Assembly: GCA_964345365.1 (NCBI GenBank)
Contig: CAYFQR010000051.1
Span: 1 to 5,731 of the forward strand
From: RUG754 sp964345365
Lineage (GTDB): Bacteria; Bacillota; Clostridia; Peptostreptococcales; Anaerovoracaceae
Length of the DNA: 5,731 nucleotides
Reading direction: 5' to 3'
Shown: positions 1-5,697 of the stretch, in pieces
Layout of the letters: each line of letters starts with the position of its first letter
How positions within the stretch are numbered: the first letter of the stretch is position 1
Made by a program: the position numbers and the translations under genes
The notes under the pieces: model-generated
Told to the model about the DNA's origin: nothing
Databases searched by the model: none
Seen by the model: the letters and a program-made list of their open reading frames with translations, nothing else

Positions 1-1
1 G

Positions 2-1012
2 AAGCATGTGGACAATGTGAAGATAGTCGAAACTCTTCGAAATACACTGTCCCACCTCGGCTCCCAGCAAATAAGCGACGCGATAGTAAACTCCGTAAAG
101 ATAGATGTAAAAGTCGACACCTCGATACATGCGATATCTTCAGTCGATCACTATCTGGATGTGCAGATTACAGTCGAAGATTTCAAAGAGCTGGGCTATT
201 CCATATTTTCATATATACGCGAGCTTAATCCTATGAAGGTAACCCTGCTCACAAGCGAATCCGATTCACAGTCGGACATAAACAGAATCAAAGTAATGCT
301 GACTATGGCAGGTTTTGAAGTAGGACTCAACAATATTGACAGTCCGCCGACTTTTTCTTCCTACGGCTTCGATTCCATAGCCTACCCGATTTTTATTTTT
401 AATAAACTCCTTCGTTCAAAGGACTTATGGATAAAGGTAAGGCTGAGAGACCCGGGCGAAAAAGATAAAATAATAAAGGGGTACCCTGCACTGCTAACCT
501 CAAACGGCATAAAAAAACCTGTTTTCTATGCTTTCATGGCACTTTCTCTTATCACCGGAGATGTAATATACTGGGGCAAGCAATATTGCGTAATACGCAC
601 TTTCAGAAACGGTATGCGTTCGTTCATAATAGTCGCCTATAATTTCAATAACAATCTATATAAAACCTGTGTCGGCAGCACCTCGATACAAAATGTGAAA
701 AACATCATAAACGATTTTAAGGACGAGGTTGACATATCATTTAACCTGACAATAGAGCAGGATATGTACACCGTAACAAAATACTCAATGCCGAGGTCTC
801 TCGGAATATTCTCATATCTCTCAACACTCGATTTTCCTAACAATATAAGCATGGCTGTTGACTTTCCCGAAATCATTTCAACTCAGCCTAAACAGGAAGT
901 GTATGTTGAAGATGTGAGGGCGACATTCAATCTCAATTTCTCGCTCAAGGGTGCCGGCATTCAACTGGCCGTAATATCAAAAAAGAACGAAAAATTCGGC
1001 AAACGGAAATAA
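2..1012 (+). CDS. C-terminal part of a GH39-like domain protein (probably AraC/GH39-type regulator), 5' partial
   Basis: The frame is open to the left edge. A GTG at 8 is possible, but no ribosome site is visible and the frame continues upstream, so I treat the gene as 5' truncated. Counting from that GTG, the stretch around residues 158-179 (Gly-Tyr-Pro, then LLT, then NGIKKPVFYAFMAL) matches the end of the GH39 beta-xylosidase barrel as I remember it (FHGGFGLLT..GIKKP.YYAF). It is followed by a beta-rich C-terminal section ending near residue 327, also GH39-like. In Clostridia this architecture commonly sits behind an AraC-type DNA-binding domain, which would lie outside the window. The expected nucleophile segment (TEWN-like) seems to align near residues 103-109 (FEVGLNN), where no glutamate falls in the right place, and the tryptophan/acid-rich loop is also altered. 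A sugar-sensing rather than hydrolytic role is therefore possible. This rests on remembered family patterns; the N-terminal 90 residues are not diagnostic. Confidence 0.6.
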   Translation, partial: KHVDNVKIVETLRNTLSHLGSQQISDAIVNSVKIDVKVDTSIHAISSVDHYLDVQITVEDFKELGYSIFSYIRELNPMKVTLLTSESDSQSDINRIKVMLTMAGFEVGLNNIDSPPTFSSYGFDSIAYPIFIFNKLLRSKDLWIKVRLRDPGEKDKIIKGYPALLTSNGIKKPVFYAFMALSLITGDVIYWGKQYCVIRTFRNGMRSFIIVAYNFNNNLYKTCVGSTSIQNVKNIINDFKDEVDISFNLTIEQDMYTVTKYSMPRSLGIFSYLSTLDFPNNISMAVDFPEIISTQPKQEVYVEDVRATFNLNFSLKGAGIQLAVISKKNEKFGKRK

Positions 1013-1034
1013 TTTCCGCCTGCCGAATTTTTTT
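991..1034. terminator. Bidirectional intrinsic terminator between convergent genes
   Basis: An 11-bp stem (991-1001 with 1021-1031) encloses a two-base mismatch and a second 6-bp stem (1004-1009 with 1013-1018) around the loop TAA, which is the stop codon of the plus-strand gene. A run of seven T (1028-1034) follows on the plus strand. On the minus strand the hairpin lies directly after the stop of the 1033-1542 gene and ends in a T-rich run. One structure therefore appears to end both transcripts. Confidence 0.85.
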
Positions 1035-1542
1035 AACGTTTCGTTTTTTTTCGTGCCTTTCTTGATGCTAAAGCTCTTTCTTTAGCGTATGCGATTTTGG
1101 CATTTCTTTCTTCTTCCGCCTTTTCACGCTCCGCTTCACTTCTGTCATCTACATAGATATCAGGGTTCATACGTTTGGCGAGAGCCATTACGGCCTCAGC
1201 ATCTTCAAGCTTAAAGACGAAAGCTCTTATAGTGACATCCTTCGCAATCTCAAGAAAAATATAGGGTTTGGCTTTTTTGAAGTCGGGTCTTATGGCTGTG
1301 ATAACATCCCAGTTCCAATGGTTGTTCACGGTCATCCCGAACAGCTTATACCTTATGGTGACGCCCTTTTCGGAAACAAGATGTTCCTTTTGGAAGAATA
1401 CCGCCGTGGACAGAAGAACTGCAATCGCCATATAAAGATAGTTTTCTTTTCTGTATGATAAGTAAAAAGTCAGAGCTCCGATTAGAATAAGGAAAATTTT
1501 TCTTTCCTTCGTTCGTTCTCTTATTATACCATTATATACCAT
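1033..1542 (-). CDS. Hypothetical two-helix membrane protein with charged C-terminal tail
   Basis: The product has 169 residues and I do not recognise its family by name. It has a short basic N-terminus, two hydrophobic segments (about residues 16-30 and 35-50), and a soluble part (about 55-125) of alternating beta strands and a final helix. The soluble part resembles small bacterial PH-like membrane-associated domains, but that is only an impression. The tail (about 133-169) is very rich in Glu, Lys, Arg and Ala and probably forms a basic helix or coiled coil. I chose the ATG at 1542 because AAGGATGGAG precedes it at good distance. The longer reading from 1620 has no ribosome site and would run through the terminator hairpin at 1581-1615, adding 26 unlikely residues. 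Only about 38 bases separate that terminator from the start, so no separate promoter fits clearly; expression may depend on read-through from nhaC. Confidence 0.7.
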   Translation of the reverse strand: MVYNGIIRERTKERKIFLILIGALTFYLSYRKENYLYMAIAVLLSTAVFFQKEHLVSEKGVTIRYKLFGMTVNNHWNWDVITAIRPDFKKAKPYIFLEIAKDVTIRAFVFKLEDAEAVMALAKRMNPDIYVDDRSEAEREKAEEERNAKIAYAKERALASRKARKKTKR

Positions 1543-1580
1543 TTCATCTCCATCCTTTCGAGCCTTGAAAGCTTTTGTTA

Positions 1581-1615
1581 AAAACATATACCCGAATTGA
1601 ACGGGTATATGTTTT
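1581..1615 (-). terminator. Intrinsic terminator downstream of nhaC
   Basis: A perfect 14-bp stem (1581-1594 with 1602-1615) with a 7-base loop is followed on the minus strand by five T, beginning 23 bases after the nhaC stop codon. It separates nhaC from the membrane-protein gene downstream, whose ribosome site comes only about 25 bases later. Confidence 0.85.
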
Positions 1616-1637
1616 AACATTAATTTTGATTTTGTGT

Positions 1638-3170
1638 TTACTCACCGATTTTCTTGTATTCACCGCTTGCTCTGAGTTCGGCAAGTCTTCCAAGAGCGAG
1701 TTCGTGTGCTTCTTCAGGCGCGGCAGCTTCTCTTCCCGGCTTTACCTTGCCTCCGAAGAATCCTGTCCTTGAGCCGTCGGCAAATATGATGTTTCCGCCC
1801 ATGGCTGCAGTACCCGCCGAAATGATAGGGTTAAGTATATTGGTGAAGCAATACGGCAGATATGACATAGTGCCTACACCGAGCATGGCTGAGTGGTAAA
1901 CACCGCATGACGACCATGGAACGAGCGGGCTGAACAGCGTACCGCCGTCTTCCATACATCTTGAAAGAAGGTTTCTGGAAAGACCCATGTCGTCAACCTT
2001 TTCTTTATACATAGCCGCAGGAACGATGAGCCCGAGATACTGGTCGCACATGGTGAGTATGCAGAACATCGCTGTGCAGATGATAGCAAGACACATGTGG
2101 AACGGCGTCTTGATGTTTTTAATCATGCCTCCGAGCAGGGATTCAACGGCTCCGCATCTTGCATACATTCCTCCGAAAGCGATTGCTATAACCGCCAGGT
2201 TGATAGTCCAGAGCATAGAGTCCATACCGCCTCTGTTAAGAAGTATGTCGGCAAGTTCGTTTCCGGTTTCTGCAGAGTATCCGTAGTGGAGCATGGAAAC
2301 GCAATCCGCAAAATTAGCACCCTGGAATAAAACCGCAAACAGACAGCCGATCGCGCTTACAAGAAGAACTCCCGGAATAGCCGGCATCTGAACAAGAGCA
2401 ACAGCGATAATTGCTGCTATAGGAATGAGCAGGATAGGACTCATGTAATTGAAGTGAGCTTCGATTGCATTGCTGAGTCCGTCAACAAGTTCAGGATTAT
2501 ACTCTCCTACCGTTCCTGTGAGCGAAATCACGGTATATCCTAAGAAGGATAAAACGAATGCAGGGAATGTCGTGCTTATCATCGCTCTTACGTGGTCGAA
2601 AAGTCCTGTCTGCGCAGAAGCGGCAGCAAGGTTTGTCGAGTCCGAAAGAGGTGAAAACTTATCTCCCGTGCATGCACCGGAAATTACCGCACCCGCAATG
2701 ATGGCAGGATTGATTCCCATTGTGGAACCGATACTCATGAACGCGATTCCCAAGGTCGCACTTACGGTGTACGCCGAACCCAACGATAAACCTACGATTG
2801 CACAAAGCAGGCAAACTAAAGGAAGAAAAATTGCAGGCGTGAAGATTTTAAGTCCGTAAAATACAAGTGCAGGTATTGTGCCCGCCCACTCAAACGAGCC
2901 GACTAAGCATCCCACAAGGAATAAAATATACAATGCTTCAAGTGACTGAGCAACCGAGTCATAGCTTGCAGCGAGCATTTCCGTAATAGGAACCTTGCAA
3001 AGCCAGCCTATGAATCCTCATACTATCGCAGCTATGAGCACGTAGATGTGAGGGTCCTGTCCCCATTCAAAATAGAAGTTTGAGAACATAAGTCCCAACA
3101 GAAAGAGTATCGGCAATAACGCCTCTATCTTGCTGGGAAGTCTCTCAACAGTTTTTTTGGTATCAACCAT
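1638..3170 (-). CDS. nhaC: NhaC-family Na+/H+ antiporter, interrupted by an in-frame TGA at codon 51
   Basis: NhaC proteins exchange cytoplasmic Na+ for external H+ across the cytoplasmic membrane. The frame from ATG 3170 to TAA 1638 would give 510 residues, the usual size or slightly above. The start is supported by AGGAGG six bases upstream. Codon 51 is TGA (3018-3020); the frame on both sides is NhaC-like, with a first hydrophobic segment at about residues 17-34 and the second cut by the stop. From ATG 2978 (codon 65) 446 residues are open, but no convincing ribosome site precedes that ATG. Family hallmarks in full-length numbering are GACTGDKFSPLSDSTNLAA (165-183), CDQYLGLIVPAAMYKE (375-390) and EDGGTLFSPLVPWSSCG (407-423), plus about eleven hydrophobic segments. 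An annotation might list only 1638-2978. Identity is secure; whether a working protein is made depends on the TGA (mutation, sequence error or recoding). A terminator follows the gene. Confidence 0.9.
3018..3020 (-). other. In-frame TGA codon within nhaC
   Basis: Read from ATG 3170, codons 1-50 encode a plausible NhaC N-terminus ending in LIAAIV. Codon 51 is TGA, and codons 52 onward (GFIGWLCKVPITEM) run straight into the NhaC body without any shift of frame. A single base change from GGA (Gly), CGA (Arg) or TGG/TGC/TGT would explain it. TGA ends the CobW-type gene at 3956-3958 normally, and no other gene here has an internal TGA. Confidence 0.95.
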
Positions 3171-3175
3171 ATTTG

Positions 3176-3182
3176 TCCTCCT
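3176..3182 (-). promoter_or_regulatory. Ribosome binding site fixing the nhaC start
   Basis: AGGAGGA on the minus strand, 5 bases before ATG 3170. It is the strongest ribosome site in the window and shows that nhaC began here, upstream of the in-frame TGA, rather than at the internal ATG 2978. Confidence 0.9.
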
Positions 3183-3259
3183 GATTAAAAAAAGAATAAC
3201 TCCCGTTGTGTATTTAACACATAAACTAAATAAAAAACCAAAGCTTTGTCTTTTTTTAG

Positions 3260-3288
3260 ATTATACGAAAATTTTAACAAACAAACAA
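3260..3288 (-). promoter_or_regulatory. Probable sigma-A promoter of nhaC
   Basis: On the minus strand, TTGTTT (3288-3283) and a perfect TATAAT (3265-3260) are separated by 17 bases. Transcription would begin near 3253, giving a leader of about 83 bases. The leader holds the 10-bp palindrome CAAAGCTTTG (3239-3248), close to the start point, and a 5-bp hairpin (3207-3211 with 3217-3221). Either could be an operator or leader structure, but both are short. The promoter call rests on consensus match and position. Confidence 0.7.
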
Positions 3289-3307
3289 GGCGTATTTCGT
3301 GATTTTA

Positions 3308-3470
3308 TTGCTATGCTTTCTAATTATATTGCTTTCATTTCGTTATTTTACTATTATTCTCACTCAAACTTCATTTGATTTAGCAAGCTTCTAATGTTTA
3401 TCCCTTAGAATGTTGCTGTCAAAATAGATTATATTGCTATTACAGCATAACAGATTATATTGCTGTTACA
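3308..3470. repeat. TTGCT-centred short repeats upstream of the nhaC promoter
   Basis: Two direct copies of AGATTATATTGCTRTTACA (3426-3444 and 3452-3470; 18 of 19 bases identical) lie 26 bases apart. The 11-base core ATTATATTGCT recurs at 3323-3333. Shorter matches with TTGCT occur at 3308-3312 and 3413-3417, and AGCAA, the inverse, occurs at 3382-3386. Several spacings are 21 bases, or multiples close to 10.5. The stretch is AT-rich and holds no credible gene. Position upstream of the nhaC promoter suggests regulator binding sites, but each copy also contains TATAAT on the minus strand, so spare -10 elements are an alternative. Confidence 0.55.
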
Positions 3471-3478
3471 TTATAAAC

Positions 3479-3500
3479 AAAAAACCTGCTGAAAAGCAGG
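3479..3500 (-). terminator. Intrinsic terminator of the corrinoid/CobW/PadR operon
   Basis: CCTGCT (3485-3490) pairs with AGCAGG (3495-3500) around a GAAA tetraloop position, followed on the minus strand by six T and further T-rich sequence. It lies about 87 bases beyond the PadR stop codon. In those 87 bases (3501-3587) I see only AT-rich sequence with small imperfect inverted repeats and no gene. Confidence 0.85.
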
Positions 3501-3587
3501 CTGAAAAATATTCGACAGAACCGAATCTTATATCATGACTTATGTCACAAGTGTTTTCGTCTATATTGATAAGTATATCGGATTTTA

Positions 3588-3956
3588 TTATTTTATAGTA
3601 TTTTCGATTTCGGAAACGACTCCCAGTATATCTATACCATACTGACCGAGAGCTACAGCCCAATTCGCAAGGCAATGCTTCCCTTTGTCCGTAATCGAAT
3701 ATACGGTTTTTTTTCGTTTGGAGCCCTCGTCAAACACATCGCTCGATGTGAGATGACCGTTCTGTTCCATTTTTTTGAGGTATCTGTAAACTCCCGCTCT
3801 GTCCGGGCGGCTTCCGATAAACATCGTTTGTTTCTCAAGACCGTTTATTATCTCAAGACCGTACATGGACTTGTCATATAGGAGTATGAGTATATGCGTC
3901 TGAACGAAACGGTCAAGATTTTTTCCTTTGCAGGAGCAATCCATATCTATATACAT
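3588..3956 (-). CDS. PadR-family transcriptional regulator
   Basis: The product has 122 residues, usual for a short PadR protein with one winged-helix domain and a brief C-terminal dimerisation helix. Recognisable parts are KNLDRFVQTHILILLYDKSMYG (start about residue 12), GLEIINGLE (33-41), a turn with GVYRYLKKMEQNGHLTS (55-71), the basic wing SKRKKTVYSITDKGK (79-93) and a short terminal helix. The N-terminus carries a CxC pair (Cys7, Cys9) before GKNLDRF, a variant I associate with PadR proteins of anaerobes and methanogens. ATG 3956 is chosen because the CobW stop overlaps it (TGATG), giving translational coupling; AAGGAAG lies about 12 bases upstream. ATG 3944 is an alternative. As last gene of the operon it probably controls the corrinoid genes; ligand and operator are unknown. 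Confidence 0.92.
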   Translation of the reverse strand: MYIDMDCSCKGKNLDRFVQTHILILLYDKSMYGLEIINGLEKQTMFIGSRPDRAGVYRYLKKMEQNGHLTSSDVFDEGSKRKKTVYSITDKGKHCLANWAVALGQYGIDILGVVSEIENTIK

Positions 3957-4873
3957 CAGAGTGTCAAACTTCCTTTCATATGTTCATTGAGCGCCGAAGT
4001 AACAATGCTGACTATTTTTATACCGACCGAGGATATAACCACGAGCTTCGCCTCTTTTATCTCTTTTTCCCAATCATTTATGTTAATCTGCGTCCCGACA
4101 CAGTCAACCTTAACCGGGCCGTTTTCACAATTCAAAAATCCTTTGATTCTGTATGTGGAATCCGATATATCGTTTATGAACCTGACCAAAGAATCATAAT
4201 CCGATGTTTTTCGCTCTTTAAGAATCAACGTCTGAGGACGCGTGCTGAAAGTATTCAGGCTCTCCTCGCTCTTATCGCTTAAGCCCGATGCTTTCTCGAT
4301 AACCGTTTCTATATCGATGTCACAGTAAGATGTTTCAAATATGACTGCTGAAGGGTTTACCTCTTTGATTATTTCGCATGTCTTTGCTAAATTCTCATTA
4401 CCCGCTATATCAACTTTATTCACAATTATTACATCGCTGTATGACACCTGTTTTCTCAGTGCTTCCAAAATGTCGAAAAGTTCGGGGAATGAAGTCCCGT
4501 CCACGACGCATACGGCATGCCTGTAGTCGTATTTTCGCTTAAGTTTACCGTCTATGCCCTTCAAAATATCCGGCATACTGGACGGGTCGGCAAGCCCCGA
4601 TGCTTCAATCACAAGATATTCGATTTCGGTTTCCGACATGGCAATGAGGCTCTCAACGAACTTATCCTTAATGCACGCGCAAAAAATCGAGCCGTTGGAA
4701 AGTTCTGCCATGCGTATGCCGTCACTCTCGACAATCTCGGTATCCACGGAAACGGCACCGAACTCGTTTATGAGTATGCCTATCTTCTTTTCTCTATATC
4801 CGTCTAATATTTTTTGGAGCAAAGTTGTCTTTCCCGCACCCAAAAAACCCGTCAGCATTATAAGTTTAATCAT
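3956..4873 (-). CDS. CobW/G3E-family P-loop GTPase linked to a corrinoid protein
   Basis: The product has 305 residues, slightly short for CobW proteins. G3E GTPases deliver metals or cofactors to target proteins. Motifs: P-loop GFLGAGKTT (9-17), INEFG (35-39), the G3-like EASGLADP (90-97), and NKVD (152-155) for guanine recognition. A reduced C-terminal domain (about 213-285) resembles CobW_C. The usual metal motif NGCICC is replaced by NGSIFCAC (60-67): by alignment from memory two of its three cysteines are lost (Ser62, Phe64), Cys65 stays and Cys67 is new. AGAGGG lies 6 bases before ATG 4873. The gene overlaps the corrinoid gene by 8 bases and the PadR start by one, so the three are co-translated. 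Context suggests cobalt or corrinoid handling for its neighbour, perhaps activation or loading. That role is inference; the family call is firm. Confidence 0.92.
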   Translation of the reverse strand: MIKLIMLTGFLGAGKTTLLQKILDGYREKKIGILINEFGAVSVDTEIVESDGIRMAELSNGSIFCACIKDKFVESLIAMSETEIEYLVIEASGLADPSSMPDILKGIDGKLKRKYDYRHAVCVVDGTSFPELFDILEALRKQVSYSDVIIVNKVDIAGNENLAKTCEIIKEVNPSAVIFETSYCDIDIETVIEKASGLSDKSEESLNTFSTRPQTLILKERKTSDYDSLVRFINDISDSTYRIKGFLNCENGPVKVDCVGTQININDWEKEIKEAKLVVISSVGIKIVSIVTSALNEHMKGSLTL

Positions 4874-5552
4874 TTTTTTCCCTCTTATTTATCAGTTCCA
4901 TAGCAACTTTTACAGCCTCTAAAGCATCCTTCGTATACGCGTCGGCTCCGATTTTTTTCGCCCACCTGTGCGTGCACGGCGCTCCTCCGACCATGGTGAT
5001 AACATTTTCCCTGATACCTTTATCGCGAAGATATTTTTCGAGTTTTTTCTGTTCCGACATGGAAGTCGTGAGAAGCACGCTCGTACCGATTATATCGGCG
5101 TTAAATTCCTTAGCAGCGCTTGCAATCGTCTCTATGGAAACCCCGCATCCCAGGTCGATAACTTCAAAACCCGCATTCTTGAAGCAGGCTGCCACTATTC
5201 CCTTGCCGATATCGTGAATATCCCCTGCTACGGTAGCAAGAAGGACTCTGATTTTTTTAGGGAGGTCAACTTGTGTAATTCTACCTTTTTCAAGCATTAT
5301 TTCAAATACAAGATCCGTGACATTTCTCATCACTTCGGAAGCATATATCAGCTCCGCAATCGAAATAATTCCCAAATCAAACTTTTTGCTGACTTCTTCA
5401 TTGCCCGGAGTGAATCCCTTAAGCAGCAAATCCATCAAATCGACGTCTTCCATCTCTGCGGCTTCGCGGACGATTTTCAGTGCAAGTTCTTCATCCTCGT
5501 CTATTATCGATTGCTTGGCTCTCCTGTAAATGTCTGGTTCCTTGTTTTCCAT
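4866..5552 (-). CDS. Corrinoid (B12-binding) methyltransferase protein, MtaC/MtbC type
   Basis: Such proteins carry cobalamin that accepts a methyl group from a substrate methyltransferase and passes it to a second one. Numbered from the longer TTG start at 5570 (234 residues), the N-terminal helical cap covers about 10-95 and the Rossmann-like B12 domain about 106-228. The B12 domain shows GDIHDIGKGIV with DxHxxG at 117-122, where His119 should be the lower cobalt ligand. GTSVLLTT (162-169, the SxL motif) and VGGAP (194-198) follow. I prefer ATG 5552 (228 residues) because GAGGA stands 7 bases upstream; TTG 5570 lacks a good site. The gene leads a three-gene operon and overlaps the GTPase gene by 8 bases. 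No methyltransferase is present here, so the substrate (methylamine, methanol, methoxylated or quaternary amine) cannot be told. A product label would be 'cobalamin-binding protein'. Confidence 0.93.
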   Translation of the reverse strand: MENKEPDIYRRAKQSIIDEDEELALKIVREAAEMEDVDLMDLLLKGFTPGNEEVSKKFDLGIISIAELIYASEVMRNVTDLVFEIMLEKGRITQVDLPKKIRVLLATVAGDIHDIGKGIVAACFKNAGFEVIDLGCGVSIETIASAAKEFNADIIGTSVLLTTSMSEQKKLEKYLRDKGIRENVITMVGGAPCTHRWAKKIGADAYTKDALEAVKVAMELINKREKND

Positions 5553-5558
5553 TTCAAA

Positions 5559-5564
5559 ATCCTC
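5559..5564 (-). promoter_or_regulatory. Ribosome binding site of the corrinoid gene
   Basis: GAGGAT on the minus strand, with AGGA ending 7 bases before ATG 5552. It supports ATG 5552 over the in-frame TTG at 5570, inside whose reading this site would fall. Confidence 0.6.
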
Positions 5565-5585
5565 ATACAAAACGCCTGTTTAATT

Positions 5586-5615
5586 ATTTTATCATACTAT
5601 ATGATTAAAGTGAAA
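5586..5615 (-). promoter_or_regulatory. Weak candidate promoter of the corrinoid operon
   Basis: On the minus strand TAAAAT (5591-5586) lies 18 bases after TTTCAC (5615-5610); an overlapping TATGAT (5596-5591) is another -10 choice without a good -35. The match is poor, and transcription may start further right, near the TATAAT within the inverted repeat at 5646-5675. Confidence 0.25.
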
Positions 5616-5645
5616 CTTATTTTTCGCAAAACCGGATAATACATG

Positions 5646-5675
5646 ATATAATAGCTGCATGCGCAGCTATTATAT
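5646..5675. repeat. Perfect 13-bp inverted repeat upstream of the corrinoid operon
   Basis: ATATAATAGCTGC (5646-5658) and GCAGCTATTATAT (5663-5675) are exact inverse copies around the four bases ATGC. No T-run follows on either strand, so it is not an ordinary terminator. It lies about 95-125 bases upstream of the corrinoid start. Each arm contains TATAAT read outward-in, so it could combine an operator with -10 elements. An operator for the operon's own PadR protein is the natural guess but is unproven. Confidence 0.75.
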
Positions 5676-5682
5676 GAAATCA

Positions 5683-5697
5683 TATCGCCGTGCGATA
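5683..5697. repeat. Short 6-bp inverted repeat
   Basis: TATCGC (5683-5688) and GCGATA (5692-5697) with a 3-base loop, 7 bases right of the larger inverted repeat. A further possible pairing (5705-5709 with 5724-5728) lies at the window edge. These may be parts of a structured leader or separate sites; the matches are too short to decide. Confidence 0.4.

Noticed and set aside
1543..1620. N-terminal extension of the small membrane protein from ATG 1620.
   Set aside because: It would be translated through the terminator hairpin, lacks a ribosome site, and a well-placed one precedes ATG 1542.
1654..2859. Several open frames on both strands across nhaC.
   Set aside because: All are overlapped by the conserved NhaC frame, lack ribosome sites and show compositions typical of antisense reading.
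2985..3020. Possible selenocysteine insertion at the nhaC TGA: a weak hairpin follows (ATAGG 3011-3007 with CCTAT 2990-2986, inner CTT/AAG, loop TGC about 18 bases after the TGA).
   Set aside because: The stem is only 5 plus 3 bp with an unequal internal loop, NhaC is not a known selenoprotein family, and the position lies in a membrane helix. Finding Cys at this site in homologues would reopen the question.
3018..3020. TGA read as Trp or Gly under an alternative genetic code.
   Set aside because: The many Gly and Trp residues in all the genes use ordinary codons, no other gene has an internal TGA, and the CobW-type gene ends with TGA at exactly the point where the next gene begins.
3130..3378. 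Plus-strand frame of 82 codons over the nhaC start and promoter.
   Set aside because: It begins inside nhaC on the opposite strand, has no ribosome site, and its hydrophobic composition follows from AT-rich promoter DNA.
3426..3470. CRISPR array or mobile-element ends suggested by the 19-base direct repeats.
   Set aside because: There are only two full copies with a 7-base gap, degenerate others, no cas genes, no transposase and no target duplications.
4968..5639. Open plus-strand frame of 223 codons opposite the corrinoid gene.
   Set aside because: It is antisense to a gene with a clear DxHxxG motif, has no ribosome site and gives a Cys/Phe/His-rich product without recognisable features.
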